DNA of 64,000 nucleotides, taken from assembly GCF_951805225.1 (NCBI RefSeq), contig NZ_OX638201.1, positions 744,001 to 808,000 on the forward strand, in the 5' to 3' direction. The DNA is from an uncultured Flavobacterium sp. GTDB taxonomy: Bacteria > Bacteroidota > Bacteroidia > Flavobacteriales > Flavobacteriaceae. This document shows, in pieces, positions 33,790 to 42,920 of the stretch. Position 1 is the stretch's first letter; every line of letters starts with the position of its first letter. The translations under genes were made by a program, and so were the position numbers. Below the pieces are notes generated by a model. That model was not told the DNA's origin. It did no database searches and saw only the letters and a program-made list of their open reading frames with translations.

Positions 33790-35310
33790 TTATTTTAAAT
33801 CCGGCTGAAAAATTTTGATTGTTCCGTCGCCTTCACTGCTAACCACTAATAAACTTCTTTTCGTTGGACTTTTAGAAGCCGGAATAAAAAGAATTCCTTC
33901 CGGAGCATCACCAGTTTTTACAGTTTGTAAATATTGTGGAGAAGCAGGACTTGTTACATCATAAGTCATAAAAGCGTCCGATCTTTCTAAACCAACAAAC
34001 AGAATATTTTGAGTTCCCATTTTAACGGCAACTACAGCTTCTGGCTCAGAACCTTTATCATCACTACGTTTGTCATCATAAGTTCCTAATTCCTGAGTCT
34101 TTTTGTCTACATCATTTTTACTGTCAAAAACAATTTTACCAGTATTTCCATTCCAAATAGAAAAAGAACGAGCACCAAAAGCTACTAATTCATCTAGATC
34201 TCCATCACCGTCAGAATCTCCCATATCAGTAATAAGATTAAGTCTTCCTAAGTTTGGCTCTAGTTTTAAAGTTGCAGCATCAGGAAAAACAGTAGCGTCT
34301 AACTTCATGTCTTTCATTCTTTTAATATCTGAATATGCAGTATATTCTCTTGCGTCACCTTCGTTAGCAGTAACAAAATATGGAGTATCATTTGCAGTAA
34401 AATGGCTAATTCCGTCAGGCATATACATACCTTTAACTTTCCACGGATTAAAAGCTATTTTATCATCTTTATCACTTACATCAATCGCATTAGCAGCAGT
34501 ATTGAAATCTTTAAAGCCTAAAGGGTAAATTGCAGTAATAGTTTTAGAAGTCAAATCTACTTTTGCAACACCATTATTTTCTTGCAAAGTAACCCAAGCA
34601 GTTTTAGAATCATCAGAAATAGTTACATATTCAGGTTCGATATCCTGAGCAAAACTCTTTGCATATTTTGAAATTCTGAAACCATCTTTTTGTAAAGTTG
34701 TTGCCTGAGCGCTAAAAGATTCAAAATTTAAAGTCGTAACGGCATAACCATTTGCAACTTCAATTATAGAAATACTTCCGTTTGGATCTTGCAAATAATC
34801 TGTACTTGGTTCTCCTTCATTAGCAGTCATTATAAATTTTCCGTCAGGCGAAAAAGTAATCATATCAGGTAATGCGCCAACTGTAATTTGTTTGATAAGG
34901 CTTAAATCACTGGTATTAAAAACAACAACTTTTCCGTTTCCTTGTTTGTTAACCGTTGATTCTAAAGCTACAGCAAGTTTTCCGTCAAAAACAGAAACAC
35001 TATTTGAAGCGCCTTCATATGGAGTTAAATCTATTTTACCAATTTTAGTTGGTTTCGTAGGATCAGATAAATCAATTACATCGATTTGGTTCGTTCCACT
35101 ATTATTTACTGTAAAAAGTTTTTTTGTTTTTTCGTCATAAGCAGAGATTTCTGCAGCTCCTTCGCCACCAATTGTAATAGAACCGATTTCTTTAAAAGTT
35201 GCAGGATTTTCGTTGCTTCCAATTTCTGGTTCGTTTTTTGAATTTTCATCATTATTACAACTTACCATAATAGATAAAGCTGCTAGTAATGTGATGCTTA
35301 GTTTTTTCAT
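33790..35310 (-). CDS. Choice-of-anchor I family lipoprotein
   Basis: 506 residues with a lipoprotein signal (SIMVSCNND). The mature protein is a beta-propeller-like chain of LVIVD-type repeats: KLFTVNNSGTNQIDVIDLSDPTKPTKIG, GALPDMITFSPDGKFIMTANEGEPS, VTANEGDAREYTAYSD, FVGLERSDAFMTYDVTSPASPQYLQ. This is the choice-of-anchor I arrangement, related to eukaryotic mesenchyme-specific surface glycoprotein repeats. Some relatives are fused to phosphatases, but this one is the propeller alone. Function unknown, probably surface-exposed. Confidence 0.85.
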   Translation of the reverse strand: MKKLSITLLAALSIMVSCNNDENSKNEPEIGSNENPATFKEIGSITIGGEGAAEISAYDEKTKKLFTVNNSGTNQIDVIDLSDPTKPTKIGKIDLTPYEGASNSVSVFDGKLAVALESTVNKQGNGKVVVFNTSDLSLIKQITVGALPDMITFSPDGKFIMTANEGEPSTDYLQDPNGSISIIEVANGYAVTTLNFESFSAQATTLQKDGFRISKYAKSFAQDIEPEYVTISDDSKTAWVTLQENNGVAKVDLTSKTITAIYPLGFKDFNTAANAIDVSDKDDKIAFNPWKVKGMYMPDGISHFTANDTPYFVTANEGDAREYTAYSDIKRMKDMKLDATVFPDAATLKLEPNLGRLNLITDMGDSDGDGDLDELVAFGARSFSIWNGNTGKIVFDSKNDVDKKTQELGTYDDKRSDDKGSEPEAVVAVKMGTQNILFVGLERSDAFMTYDVTSPASPQYLQTVKTGDAPEGILFIPASKSPTKRSLLVVSSEGDGTIKIFQPDLK

Positions 35311-35463
35311 TTAGTGTTTTTTTTAGTTTTGCCAAATTTAATTAGCAGAACTCCGTCCTATATTAAGCCTTCATTATTTAATCTTTAACTTAATTTTTAT
35401 CAGATATTTTGGCATAAATCCAATTTGATTTCATTGGACTATTTTATAATCCTCCCGAATGCT

Positions 35464-35471
35464 TATCTTTG
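35464..35471 (+). promoter_or_regulatory. -7 box for aguA
   Basis: TATCTTTG, 27 bases before the aguA ATG; no clear TTTG at the usual spacing. Confidence 0.5.
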
Positions 35472-35498
35472 TACACTTTTAAATTTTAGAACCTCTTT

Positions 35499-36536
35499 AT
35501 GTCAAATAATAGAAGATTTCCAGCAGAATGGGAGAAACAACAAGGAATCGTATTGTGTTTTCCACATAATGGTAACGACTGGCCAGGAAAATACGAAGCA
35601 GTTCAATGGGCTTTTGTAGAATTTATTAAAAAAGTAGCCACTTTTGAAACTGTTTTTTTGGTCGTAGCCGATGAAAAATTAAAAGAAAAAGTTGCCGAAA
35701 TGCTTGAAAGAGCGCGTATAAATATTGTAAATGTTTCTTTTATTATTCATAAAACCAACAGAAGCTGGATGCGTGATTCCGGGCCAATTATTGTAAAAAA
35801 TGGTTCGAAAAGAGAAGCTTTAAACTTCAATTTTAACGGTTGGGCAAAATATAAAAACTATCAGTTAGATAAATTTGTTCCGGGTAAAATAGCTGATTTT
35901 ATCGATGTTCCTTTAACACAAGTAATGTACAAAGGAAAACCGGTTATCGTTGAAGGCGGTGCAATTGATGTAAACGGAAGAGGAACTTTATTAACTTCTG
36001 AAGAATGTTTGATGCATCCTTCAATTCAGGTTCGAAATAAAAACTTTACAAAAGAAGATTACGAAGCTGTTTTTAAAGAATACTTGGGAGTTACAAACGT
36101 AATCTGGCTTGGAGACGGAATAGAAGGAGATGATACACACGGTCACATCGATGATTTATGCCGATTTGTAAACGAAGATACGATTGTAACAATTGTAGAA
36201 ACAGATAAAAACGACTCAAATTACAAACCATTGCAAGATAATTTGAAGCGTTTACAAAATGCAAAACTTGAAGACGGAAAATCTCCAATAATTGTTGCAT
36301 TACCAATGCCAAAACGTGTAGATTTTGAAGATTTAAGATTACCGGCAAGTTATGCGAACTTCTTAATTTTGAATAATTGTGTTTTAGTGCCAACTTTTAA
36401 CGATAGCAATGACAGAGTTGCGCTAAATATATTATCAGAGTGTTTCCCTGACAGAGAAGTAATCGGAATTAGTTGTATCGATTTTATCTGGGGATTCGGA
36501 ACTTTACATTGTTTAAGCCAACAGATTCCTGCTTAA
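35499..36536 (+). CDS. aguA: Agmatine deiminase
   Basis: 345 residues, peptidyl-arginine-deiminase fold. Hydrolyses agmatine to N-carbamoylputrescine and ammonia. Conserved motifs: FPHNGNDWPG near residue 22, SWMRDSGPIIV (around 87-97), EGGAIDVNGRGTLLTSEECL, GDDTHGHIDDLCRFV, and catalytic Cys338 in FGTLHCLSQQ near the C terminus. With aguB it forms the two-step agmatine to putrescine route. The arginine decarboxylase that would make agmatine is not in this window. Confidence 0.95.
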   Translation: MSNNRRFPAEWEKQQGIVLCFPHNGNDWPGKYEAVQWAFVEFIKKVATFETVFLVVADEKLKEKVAEMLERARINIVNVSFIIHKTNRSWMRDSGPIIVKNGSKREALNFNFNGWAKYKNYQLDKFVPGKIADFIDVPLTQVMYKGKPVIVEGGAIDVNGRGTLLTSEECLMHPSIQVRNKNFTKEDYEAVFKEYLGVTNVIWLGDGIEGDDTHGHIDDLCRFVNEDTIVTIVETDKNDSNYKPLQDNLKRLQNAKLEDGKSPIIVALPMPKRVDFEDLRLPASYANFLILNNCVLVPTFNDSNDRVALNILSECFPDREVIGISCIDFIWGFGTLHCLSQQIPA

Positions 36537-36540
36537 TATT

Positions 36541-36897
36541 AGCCACGGATTATACAGATTAAACGGATTTTCGCAGGTTTTTATTTTTAATCTCGCAAAG
36601 GCGCAAAGTTTTTTTTAATAATAATTTTTTGAATAGCCTCCAGCTTTAGCTGGAGGTTAAAGTAAAGCCAATATATAAAGGGCTTTAGCCAAATTCTTAT
36701 TTCGGCTAAAGCCTTTTTCAATTAGCATATAATAACTCCAGCTAAAGCTGGAGGCAATTCAAATAAAACTTTGCGACTCTGCGTCTTTGCGAGATTCAAA
36801 AACTCAAAATAAATCTGCTTAATCTGCAAAATCTGCGAGAGAAACAAACACAAAACGAGAAAAAATCATTTTAATCCACTTAATCTGTGGCAAAAAG
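36541..36897. repeat. Nested palindromic repeat block (families R3 and others)
   Basis: About 350 bases with no gene, built as layers of inverted repeats. Core: GGCTTTAGCC (36681-36690) with GGCTAAAGCC (36704-36713). Next layer: CTCCAGCTTTAGCTGGAG within 36636-36656 and its inverted partner at 36736-36755, each also self-palindromic. Next: AATCTCGCAAAG...CAAAGTTTT (about 36589-36613) with its reverse complement at about 36764-36796. Outermost: a GCCACGGATTA...-type and an AATCTGTGGC-type sequence at the ends. Similar pieces are typical between Flavobacterium genes. Confidence 0.8.
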
Positions 36898-36901
36898 ACA
36901 T

Positions 36902-36930
36902 AAAAAAACCTTGGCGATAACCAAGGTTTT
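36902..36930 (-). terminator. fahA terminator
   Basis: AAAACCTTGG (36905-36914) and CCAAGGTTTT (36921-36930); on the minus strand followed by seven T residues. Confidence 0.75.
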
Positions 36931-36967
36931 ATATACTCTATATCTCTTCAGATATTTTATCTTCTCT

Positions 36968-38251
36968 TCAAGCTCTCACAAATGGAGCTAATAATTGGCT
37001 TGAAACTTCTCCAAAACCAATACGAACTTCATTGCTTTCGCAGAAACCTCTAATAATAACAGTATCATTATCTTCGATAAATTTACGTTCGCTGCCATCT
37101 TTTAACTTAATAGGGTTTTTTCCGCCCCAAGTCAATTCTAACATAGAACCAAAACTATTAGGAGTTGGACCAGAAATTGTTCCTGAACCCATCATGTCAC
37201 CAGAATTTACACGACATCCGTTTGAAGTATGATGCGCCAATTGCTGTGCCATTGACCAATACAAATATTTGAAATTCGATTTAGAAACAATAGTTTCCTC
37301 TTGATTTTCCGGTTGTATTGAAACTTCTAAATGAATATCGAATGCTTTTTTTCCTTTTGTTTGTAAATAAGGAAGCGGCGTTGGATCTTGTTTAGGACCT
37401 TTAGTTCTAAAAGGTTCCAAAGCATCCATTGTTACAATCCAAGGAGAAATTGATGTTGCGAAGTTTTTGGCTAAGAATGGTCCAAGAGGCACATATTCCC
37501 ATTTCTGAATATCACGCGCGCTCCAGTCATTCAATAAAACCATTCCGAAAATATAATCTTCGGCTTCATAAGTAGGGATATTTTCTCCCATTACGTTTAC
37601 ATCAGTAGTAATAAAAGCAGTTTCAAGTTCAAAATCTACTAAACGTGAAGCACCAAAAACGGGTAATTTTTCCCCATTTGGTAAAGTTTGCCCCATTGGT
37701 CTGTGAACCGGAATTCCAGATGGAACAATTGTAGAGCTTCTACCGTGATATCCTACCGGAATATGTAGCCAGTTTGGTAATAAAGCATTTTCTGGGTCGC
37801 GAAACATTTTTCCTACATTAGTCGCGTGCTCTTTACTAGAGTAAAAATCAGTGTAATCACCAATTAAAACAGGCAATTGCATCTCGACATCGTCAATTTT
37901 AAAAATAACAATATCGCGATCTTTTGTTGAATCTCTTAGTTGTGGATTGTTTTCGTCGAATATATCAGCGATACGATTTCGAACGAGACGCCATGTTTTT
38001 TTTCCGTCAGAAATAAAATCATTTAGCGTGTCCTGCATGAACATATCATCGGTTAAATCTATTCCTTCAAAATAGCTTAATTGTTGTAAAGCCCCTAAAT
38101 CTATGGCATAATCGCCAATTCGCGTTCCTACTGTAACGACATTTTCTTTAGTAAGAAATACACCGAAAGGAATATTTTGAATAGGGAAGTCACTATTTTC
38201 TGGTACTTCTAACCATGATTTTCTTTTGGTATCGTTGGCGGTTATTGGCAT
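36968..38251 (-). CDS. fahA: Fumarylacetoacetase
   Basis: 427 residues, normal length. Last step of tyrosine and homogentisate breakdown: fumarylacetoacetate to fumarate and acetoacetate. SH3-like N-terminal domain (FGVFLTKENVVTVGTRIGDYAIDLGAL), then the FAH catalytic domain with YTDFYSSKEHATNVG, HIPVGYHGRSSTIVPSG, DFELETAFI, NDWSARDIQKWEYVPLGPFLAKNFATSISPW and GSGTISGP. Divergent from glyA with a shared promoter region. Other tyrosine-degradation genes are not seen nearby. Confidence 0.95.
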   Translation of the reverse strand: MPITANDTKRKSWLEVPENSDFPIQNIPFGVFLTKENVVTVGTRIGDYAIDLGALQQLSYFEGIDLTDDMFMQDTLNDFISDGKKTWRLVRNRIADIFDENNPQLRDSTKDRDIVIFKIDDVEMQLPVLIGDYTDFYSSKEHATNVGKMFRDPENALLPNWLHIPVGYHGRSSTIVPSGIPVHRPMGQTLPNGEKLPVFGASRLVDFELETAFITTDVNVMGENIPTYEAEDYIFGMVLLNDWSARDIQKWEYVPLGPFLAKNFATSISPWIVTMDALEPFRTKGPKQDPTPLPYLQTKGKKAFDIHLEVSIQPENQEETIVSKSNFKYLYWSMAQQLAHHTSNGCRVNSGDMMGSGTISGPTPNSFGSMLELTWGGKNPIKLKDGSERKFIEDNDTVIIRGFCESNEVRIGFGEVSSQLLAPFVRA

Positions 38252-38285
38252 GTGAATGTTAATTATTTGTTGAAAAATTCTATGT

Positions 38286-38316
38286 CAAATATATCATAAT
38301 CTAACAGTTTGACAAA
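38286..38316 (-). promoter_or_regulatory. fahA promoter
   Basis: On the minus strand: TTTG (38313-38316), 19 bases, TATATTTG (38286-38293), an excellent consensus match. Start point near 38280, about 30 bases before the ATG. Confidence 0.7.
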
Positions 38317-38334
38317 CGTTTTTTTGTATTTTTG
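38308..38334 (+). promoter_or_regulatory. glyA promoter, back-to-back with fahA
   Basis: TTTG (38308-38311), 15 bases, TATTTTTG (38327-38334). The spacing is short, but the -7 box is perfect. Its TTTG and the fahA TTTG form one palindrome, TTTGACAAA, at 38308-38316. Confidence 0.55.
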
Positions 38335-38359
38335 CAGGAAATTAACGAAAAACGAAAAA

Positions 38360-39634
38360 ATGCAACGCGACGAACAAATTTTTGACCTTATACTAGAGGA
38401 ACAAGACAGACAAATTCACGGATTAGAACTTATCGCTTCAGAGAATTTTGTAAGTGATGAGGTAATGGAAGCAGCTGGTTCTGTTTTAACTAATAAATAT
38501 GCAGAAGGATATCCTGGCAAAAGATACTACGGCGGTTGCGAAGTAGTTGACGTTATTGAGCAAATTGCAATTGACAGAGCTAAAGAATTATTTGGAGCTG
38601 AATATGCAAACGTACAGCCTCACTCAGGATCTCAGGCAAACACTGCAGTTTACCACGCATGTTTAAATCCTGGTGATACTATTTTAGGTTTTGATTTATC
38701 TCACGGTGGTCACTTAACTCACGGATCTCCGGTTAACTTTTCAGGTCGTTTATACAAACCTGTTTTTTACGGTGTAGATGCTGAAACTGGTCGTTTGGAC
38801 TATGATAAAATTCAGGAAATTGCTACTAAAGAGCAACCAAAATTAATCATCGCAGGAGCTTCGGCTTATTCTCGTGATATGGATTTTGAGCGTTTCAGAG
38901 TAATTGCTGACAGCGTAGGAGCAATCTTATTTGCTGATATTTCTCACCCTGCAGGTCTTATTGCAAAAGGATTGATGAATGACCCAATTCCACATTGTCA
39001 TATTGTTTCTACAACAACTCACAAAACATTACGTGGACCACGTGGAGGTTTGATTTTAATGGGGAAAGATTTCGAAAATCCACAAGGATTAAAAACTCCA
39101 AAAGGAGAAATCAGAATGATGTCTTCATTATTAGATCTTGCTGTTTTCCCTGGAAATCAAGGTGGACCATTAATGCACATTATCGCTGCTAAAGCTGTTG
39201 CTTTTGGTGAAGCTCTTAAAGATGAGTTCTTTACATATGCAATGCAATTGCAAAAAAATGCAAATGCAATGGCAGATGCTTTTGTAAAAAGAGGATACAA
39301 AATTATTTCTGGCGGAACTGATAACCACATGATGCTTATTGACTTAAGAAATAAAAACATTTCTGGTAAAGAAGCAGAAAATGCATTAGTAAAAGCAGAA
39401 ATCACAGTAAATAAAAACATGGTTCCATTTGATGATAAATCACCATTTGTAACTTCTGGAATTCGTGTTGGAACAGCTGCAATCACAACTCGTGGTTTAG
39501 TTGAAGAAGATATGGAAACTATCGTAGCGCTAATCGATAAAGTACTTGCTGACCACACAAATGAAGCAGTTATCGAAGAAGTAGCAAACGAAGTAAACGA
39601 AATGATGAGCGAAAGACCAATTTTCGTATATTAA
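38360..39634 (+). CDS. glyA: Serine hydroxymethyltransferase
   Basis: 424 residues from the ATG at 38360 (MQRDEQIFDLI); a longer in-frame start at 38309 lies in the promoter and is rejected. Interconverts serine and glycine with tetrahydrofolate. Motifs: LELIASENFVS, NKYAEGYPGKRYYGGCE, QPHSGSQANTAVY, and the PLP lysine in TTTHKTLRGPRGG (about Lys222). Complete and typical. Terminator-like repeats follow before miaE. Confidence 0.96.
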   Translation: MQRDEQIFDLILEEQDRQIHGLELIASENFVSDEVMEAAGSVLTNKYAEGYPGKRYYGGCEVVDVIEQIAIDRAKELFGAEYANVQPHSGSQANTAVYHACLNPGDTILGFDLSHGGHLTHGSPVNFSGRLYKPVFYGVDAETGRLDYDKIQEIATKEQPKLIIAGASAYSRDMDFERFRVIADSVGAILFADISHPAGLIAKGLMNDPIPHCHIVSTTTHKTLRGPRGGLILMGKDFENPQGLKTPKGEIRMMSSLLDLAVFPGNQGGPLMHIIAAKAVAFGEALKDEFFTYAMQLQKNANAMADAFVKRGYKIISGGTDNHMMLIDLRNKNISGKEAENALVKAEITVNKNMVPFDDKSPFVTSGIRVGTAAITTRGLVEEDMETIVALIDKVLADHTNEAVIEEVANEVNEMMSERPIFVY

Positions 39635-39644
39635 AAATCAGTCA

Positions 39645-39762
39645 TAAAGTCTTAAAGTCGAAGGTTGAAAGTCTTGAAATGGAATGTAAAATTCTATTTT
39701 AGTTTTGATCTTCGACTTTTTTTTGACTTTACAACTTTCGACTTTACAACTTTAAGACTTAT
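39645..39762. repeat. Inverted repeat of AAGTCTTAAAGTC units between glyA and miaE
   Basis: AAGTCTTAAAGTCGAAGGTT (near 39648-39667) faces GACTTTCGACTTTACAACTT... ending TTTAAGACTT (about 39738-39760). The arms are imperfect and the right one has an extra ACTTTACA unit. It can fold into a long hairpin. Confidence 0.65.
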
Positions 39763-39767
39763 AAGAA

Positions 39768-40361
39768 ATGGGCGTATTAAGATTACAATTACCAACAGAC
39801 CCAAGATGGGTAAATATTGTAGAAAAAAATATTGAAGAAATCTTGACAGATCACGCTTGGTGCGAGCAAAAAGCAGCAACAAACGCAATAACGATTATTA
39901 CGAATAATTCAGAACATCAGGATTTGGTCAAAGATTTATTGGCTTTAGCCAAAGAAGAAATTGATCATTTTGAGCAAGTTCATAATATCATTATCAAAAG
40001 AGGATTAAAACTAGGACGCGAGCGCAAAGACGATTATGTAAATGAACTTTATTTATATATGAAGAAAAGCGGAGACGGAAGCAGAGTTTCAGGTTTAGTA
40101 GAAAGATTATTATTCTCGGCAATGATTGAAGCAAGAAGCTGCGAGCGTTTCAAAGTTTTATCAGAAAATATCCAAGACGAAGAATTAGCAGTTTTCTACA
40201 GAGAATTAATGGAAAGCGAAGCAGGGCATTACACAACATTCATTACATACGCCAGAAAATACGGAGTAGGAATCGACGTAGAAAAACGCTGGAGAGAATG
40301 GCTTGCCTACGAAGAATCAATAATCACAAACTACGGAAAAGGCGAAACAATTCACGGATAG
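39768..40361 (+). CDS. miaE: tRNA-(ms2io6A)-hydroxylase
   Basis: 197 residues, ferritin-like diiron monooxygenase. Hydroxylates the isopentenyl group of ms2i6A37 in tRNA. Iron-binding carboxylates and histidines are seen as ILTDHAWCEQKAA, AKEEIDHFEQVH (EExxH), FSAMIEARSCERFKVL and ESEAGHYTTF (ExxxH). Length and order match MiaE. Lies after glyA, likely separately expressed because of the repeat between. Confidence 0.92.
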   Translation: MGVLRLQLPTDPRWVNIVEKNIEEILTDHAWCEQKAATNAITIITNNSEHQDLVKDLLALAKEEIDHFEQVHNIIIKRGLKLGRERKDDYVNELYLYMKKSGDGSRVSGLVERLLFSAMIEARSCERFKVLSENIQDEELAVFYRELMESEAGHYTTFITYARKYGVGIDVEKRWREWLAYEESIITNYGKGETIHG

Positions 40362-40404
40362 TTTTTTTGTTTCAGGTTTTTGTCTGTTTCAGGTTTCACG
40401 TTTG

Positions 40405-40512
40405 TCACGTTGAGCGAAGTCGAAACGCGTTCCAACAAGAACATCTTCAATAAAAAAAATCCGTTTTAAATCCGCGTCTTCGCGATAGCGAATCCGCATC
40501 ATCCGCGTCAAA
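40405..40512. repeat. Solo R2 repeat copy and an R1-like half copy
   Basis: About 40402-40428 holds GTCACGTTGAGCGAAGTCGA, related to the R1 arm. 40463-40512 is an R2 copy (TCCGCGTCTTCGCGATAGCG... to ATCCGCGT) matching the arms that flank the GxxExxY gene, here without a gene or an inverted partner. The rest of the 40362-40656 gap holds CAATCAACAATCAAC-type short repeats near 40533-40575. Confidence 0.75.
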
Positions 40513-40625
40513 AATTAAACGCAAAGTTTCACAATCAACAATCAACAATCAATAATTAAGTTTGATTGTTGATAAATGAATAATTAGTTTTCTATTGATC
40601 TTAAAAACGTCATTTTCAAAATTTA

Positions 40626-40633
40626 TATCTTTG
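40626..40633 (+). promoter_or_regulatory. -7 box for guaC
   Basis: TATCTTTG, 23 bases before the guaC ATG. Confidence 0.5.
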
Positions 40634-40656
40634 AGAGTAACAGAAAATTTAAAACC

Positions 40657-41697
40657 ATGAGAATAGAAACTGATCTGAAATTAGGGTTTAAAGATGTGAT
40701 GATTAGACCAAAAAGATCAACGCTCAAAAGTAGATCCGAAGTCTCACTAGAACGAAATTTTAAATTTTTGCACAGTACCACAATCTGGACAGGAATTCCA
40801 ATTATGGCAGCCAATATGGATACTGTAGGAACTTTTGAAATGGCAGAAGTTCTCGCTAAAGAAAAACTTTTTACGGCCATTCACAAACATTATTCACTAG
40901 AAGAATGGAATAACTTCTTGCAAAAAGTAACACAGGATTTCTACAATTATATTGCAATAAGCACCGGAACCGGAAAAGAAGATTTCGAAAAAATCGGTCA
41001 AATTATAACCGCAAATCCGTTGCTTAAATTTATTTGTATAGATGTAGCCAATGGATATTCAGAGCATTTTGTGCAGTTTTTAAAGCAAACCCGAAAACAA
41101 TATCCTGACAAAGTTATTATTGCCGGAAATGTTGTGACTGGCGAAATGGTCGAAGAATTATTATTGGCTGGAGCCGATATTGTAAAAGTCGGAATTGGGC
41201 CGGGTTCGGTTTGTACAACTCGGGTAAAAACAGGAGTTGGATATCCGCAGCTTTCAGCTATTATCGAATGTGCCGATGCCGCTCACGGTTTAGGCGGACA
41301 CATAATCAGCGATGGCGGTTGCAGCACTCCGGGAGATGTAGCAAAAGCTTTTGGTGCAGGTTCAGATTTTGTAATGTTAGGCGGAATGCTTGCCGGACAT
41401 ACAGAAAGCGGAGGTGAATTGATTGAAATAAACGGCGAAAAATTCAAACAGTTTTACGGAATGAGTTCTACAACAGCAATGGATAAACATGTTGGCGGTG
41501 TTGCAGAATATAGAGCAAGCGAAGGAAAAACGGTTCAGGTACCTTTCAAAGGAAAAGTCATAAATACAATATTGGATATTTTGGGAGGTTTAAGAAGCAC
41601 TTGTACGTATGTAGGCGCTTCAAGATTGAAAGAATTAACCAAACGCACCACTTTTATAAGAGTAAGCGAACAGGAAAATCAAATATTTACTAAATAA
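40657..41697 (+). CDS. guaC: GMP reductase
   Basis: 346 residues, IMPDH/GMPR barrel. NADPH-dependent deamination of GMP to IMP. No CBS domains, so not GuaB. The DVMIRPKRSTLKSRSEV start, PIMAANMDTVGTFEMA, catalytic Cys186 in GPGSVCTTRVKTGVGYPQ, DGGCSTPGDVAKAFGAGSDFVMLGG and YGMSSTTAMDKHVGGVAEYRASEGK support GMPR over IMPDH. Monocistronic promoter; a GNAT gene follows 22 bases on. Confidence 0.93.
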   Translation: MRIETDLKLGFKDVMIRPKRSTLKSRSEVSLERNFKFLHSTTIWTGIPIMAANMDTVGTFEMAEVLAKEKLFTAIHKHYSLEEWNNFLQKVTQDFYNYIAISTGTGKEDFEKIGQIITANPLLKFICIDVANGYSEHFVQFLKQTRKQYPDKVIIAGNVVTGEMVEELLLAGADIVKVGIGPGSVCTTRVKTGVGYPQLSAIIECADAAHGLGGHIISDGGCSTPGDVAKAFGAGSDFVMLGGMLAGHTESGGELIEINGEKFKQFYGMSSTTAMDKHVGGVAEYRASEGKTVQVPFKGKVINTILDILGGLRSTCTYVGASRLKELTKRTTFIRVSEQENQIFTK

Positions 41698-41719
41698 TAA
41701 ACAGCATTTAAAATACAAT

Positions 41720-42217
41720 ATGATCACAATTTTAGAAGCAGCTATAGGCGACATAAAGCAAATTCAGACTATAGTACATATTACATGGCCAATTACTTAT
41801 GGTGAAATTTTATCAAAAGAACAATTGGATTATATGTTGGATCTTTTTTATTCTGATGAAGCTTTAACGGAGCAATACAATAAAAGAGAGCAATTATTTT
41901 ATATGATTTACGAAGGTGAAACTAATATAGGTTTCATCGGGATTGAACATAATTATAACGGAGAAGCAATAACAAAAATTCATAAAATCTATCTTTTGCC
42001 GGAAACCCAAGGAAAAGGAATTGGTAAAAAAGTTATTGATGAAATCGGGAAATTAGCTTCAGAAAATGATTCAACCGCTTTATCTTTAAATGTAAATCGC
42101 TTTAATTCGGCATTAGGATTCTACAAGAAAATAGGTTTTGAAGTTATCGATGAAGTAAACATTGAAATCGGAAAAGGTTATTTGATGGAAGATTATGTGA
42201 TGAAGAAACCATTGTAA
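41720..42217 (+). CDS. GNAT N-acetyltransferase
   Basis: 165 residues. ITWPITYGEILSKEQLDYMLD at the N terminus, HKIYLLPETQGKGIGKKVIDEIGKLA (about 92-117) as the acetyl-CoA loop with Q/RxxGxG/A, and NVNRFNSALGFYKKIGFEVIDE as the closing region. Resembles the spermidine/YhhY-like group; substrate unknown. Close behind guaC, probably co-transcribed. Confidence 0.88.
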   Translation: MITILEAAIGDIKQIQTIVHITWPITYGEILSKEQLDYMLDLFYSDEALTEQYNKREQLFYMIYEGETNIGFIGIEHNYNGEAITKIHKIYLLPETQGKGIGKKVIDEIGKLASENDSTALSLNVNRFNSALGFYKKIGFEVIDEVNIEIGKGYLMEDYVMKKPL

Positions 42218-42249
42218 TTAGATTGTATAAACTATTAATTATCCAAAAA

Positions 42250-42909
42250 ATGAACTTTATTAAAAGCCTTTTAAATAAGACAAAAAGCTACGAATTTATA
42301 TGGGATGAAAATGGGAAACATCAATTAGGTGGTGATTTACCAACTGAATTTGTAATACCAGAGAACGAGTTTAAGTCAAATTTTCAATATTTAGGATTCA
42401 TAGATAATAAGGATGAAGTATTTAATTGGTTGCCTTTTAAACTAAATTTAATTTGTCCGATATATTTAGATATTGAGCTGGTATTTCTTGATTATGAAAA
42501 TCCAAATGAACCAAAACTAATTTATCCAAAAAACACATCAGAAATAGGAAGTGCTTATAGAACTTTAGACTTAAATTCGAAAGTAGTCTATGAAGCTCAA
42601 AAGTTTTCTCTAAGTGAATTTGATGGTGTTACTGAAGATAATGAATTTGATATTAAGGGAATTGCGGGAAAACCACATTGGGATCAAGAACAAAATATTC
42701 CAGTTTGTCCGAAAACAAATAAGAAAATGAAATTTGTTTGTCAATTAACAAGTTGGAATGATGTGCCAACAAAATACACAAATGTAGTAGCGGAAGATAA
42801 GTATGAACAAAAATTATTTTCGAAAATGAATTTTTGGGAGGATGGAAATCTATATATTTTTATTGAACCAGACGCAAAAACGGTTTGTTATTTTATACAG
42901 AATACTTAA
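42250..42909 (+). CDS. Hypothetical protein, weakly DUF1963/YwqG-like
   Basis: 219 residues from the ATG at 42250 (MNFIKSLLNKTKSYEF); a longer frame from 42223 would nearly abut the GNAT stop. A soluble, acidic protein with GGDLPTEFVIP early, HWDQEQNIPVCPKTNKKMKFVCQLTSW in the middle and NLYIFIEPDAKTVCYFIQNT at the end. The GG.lP...W......C..c...M.f..Ql pattern recalls DUF1963 but I would not press it. Terminator follows. Confidence 0.6.
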   Translation: MNFIKSLLNKTKSYEFIWDENGKHQLGGDLPTEFVIPENEFKSNFQYLGFIDNKDEVFNWLPFKLNLICPIYLDIELVFLDYENPNEPKLIYPKNTSEIGSAYRTLDLNSKVVYEAQKFSLSEFDGVTEDNEFDIKGIAGKPHWDQEQNIPVCPKTNKKMKFVCQLTSWNDVPTKYTNVVAEDKYEQKLFSKMNFWEDGNLYIFIEPDAKTVCYFIQNT

Positions 42910-42920
42910 CAAAGTACAAT

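Noticed and set aside
36541..36897. CRISPR array
   Set aside because: Repeats are inverted and nested, not direct with regular unique spacers; no such array was seen anywhere in the window.
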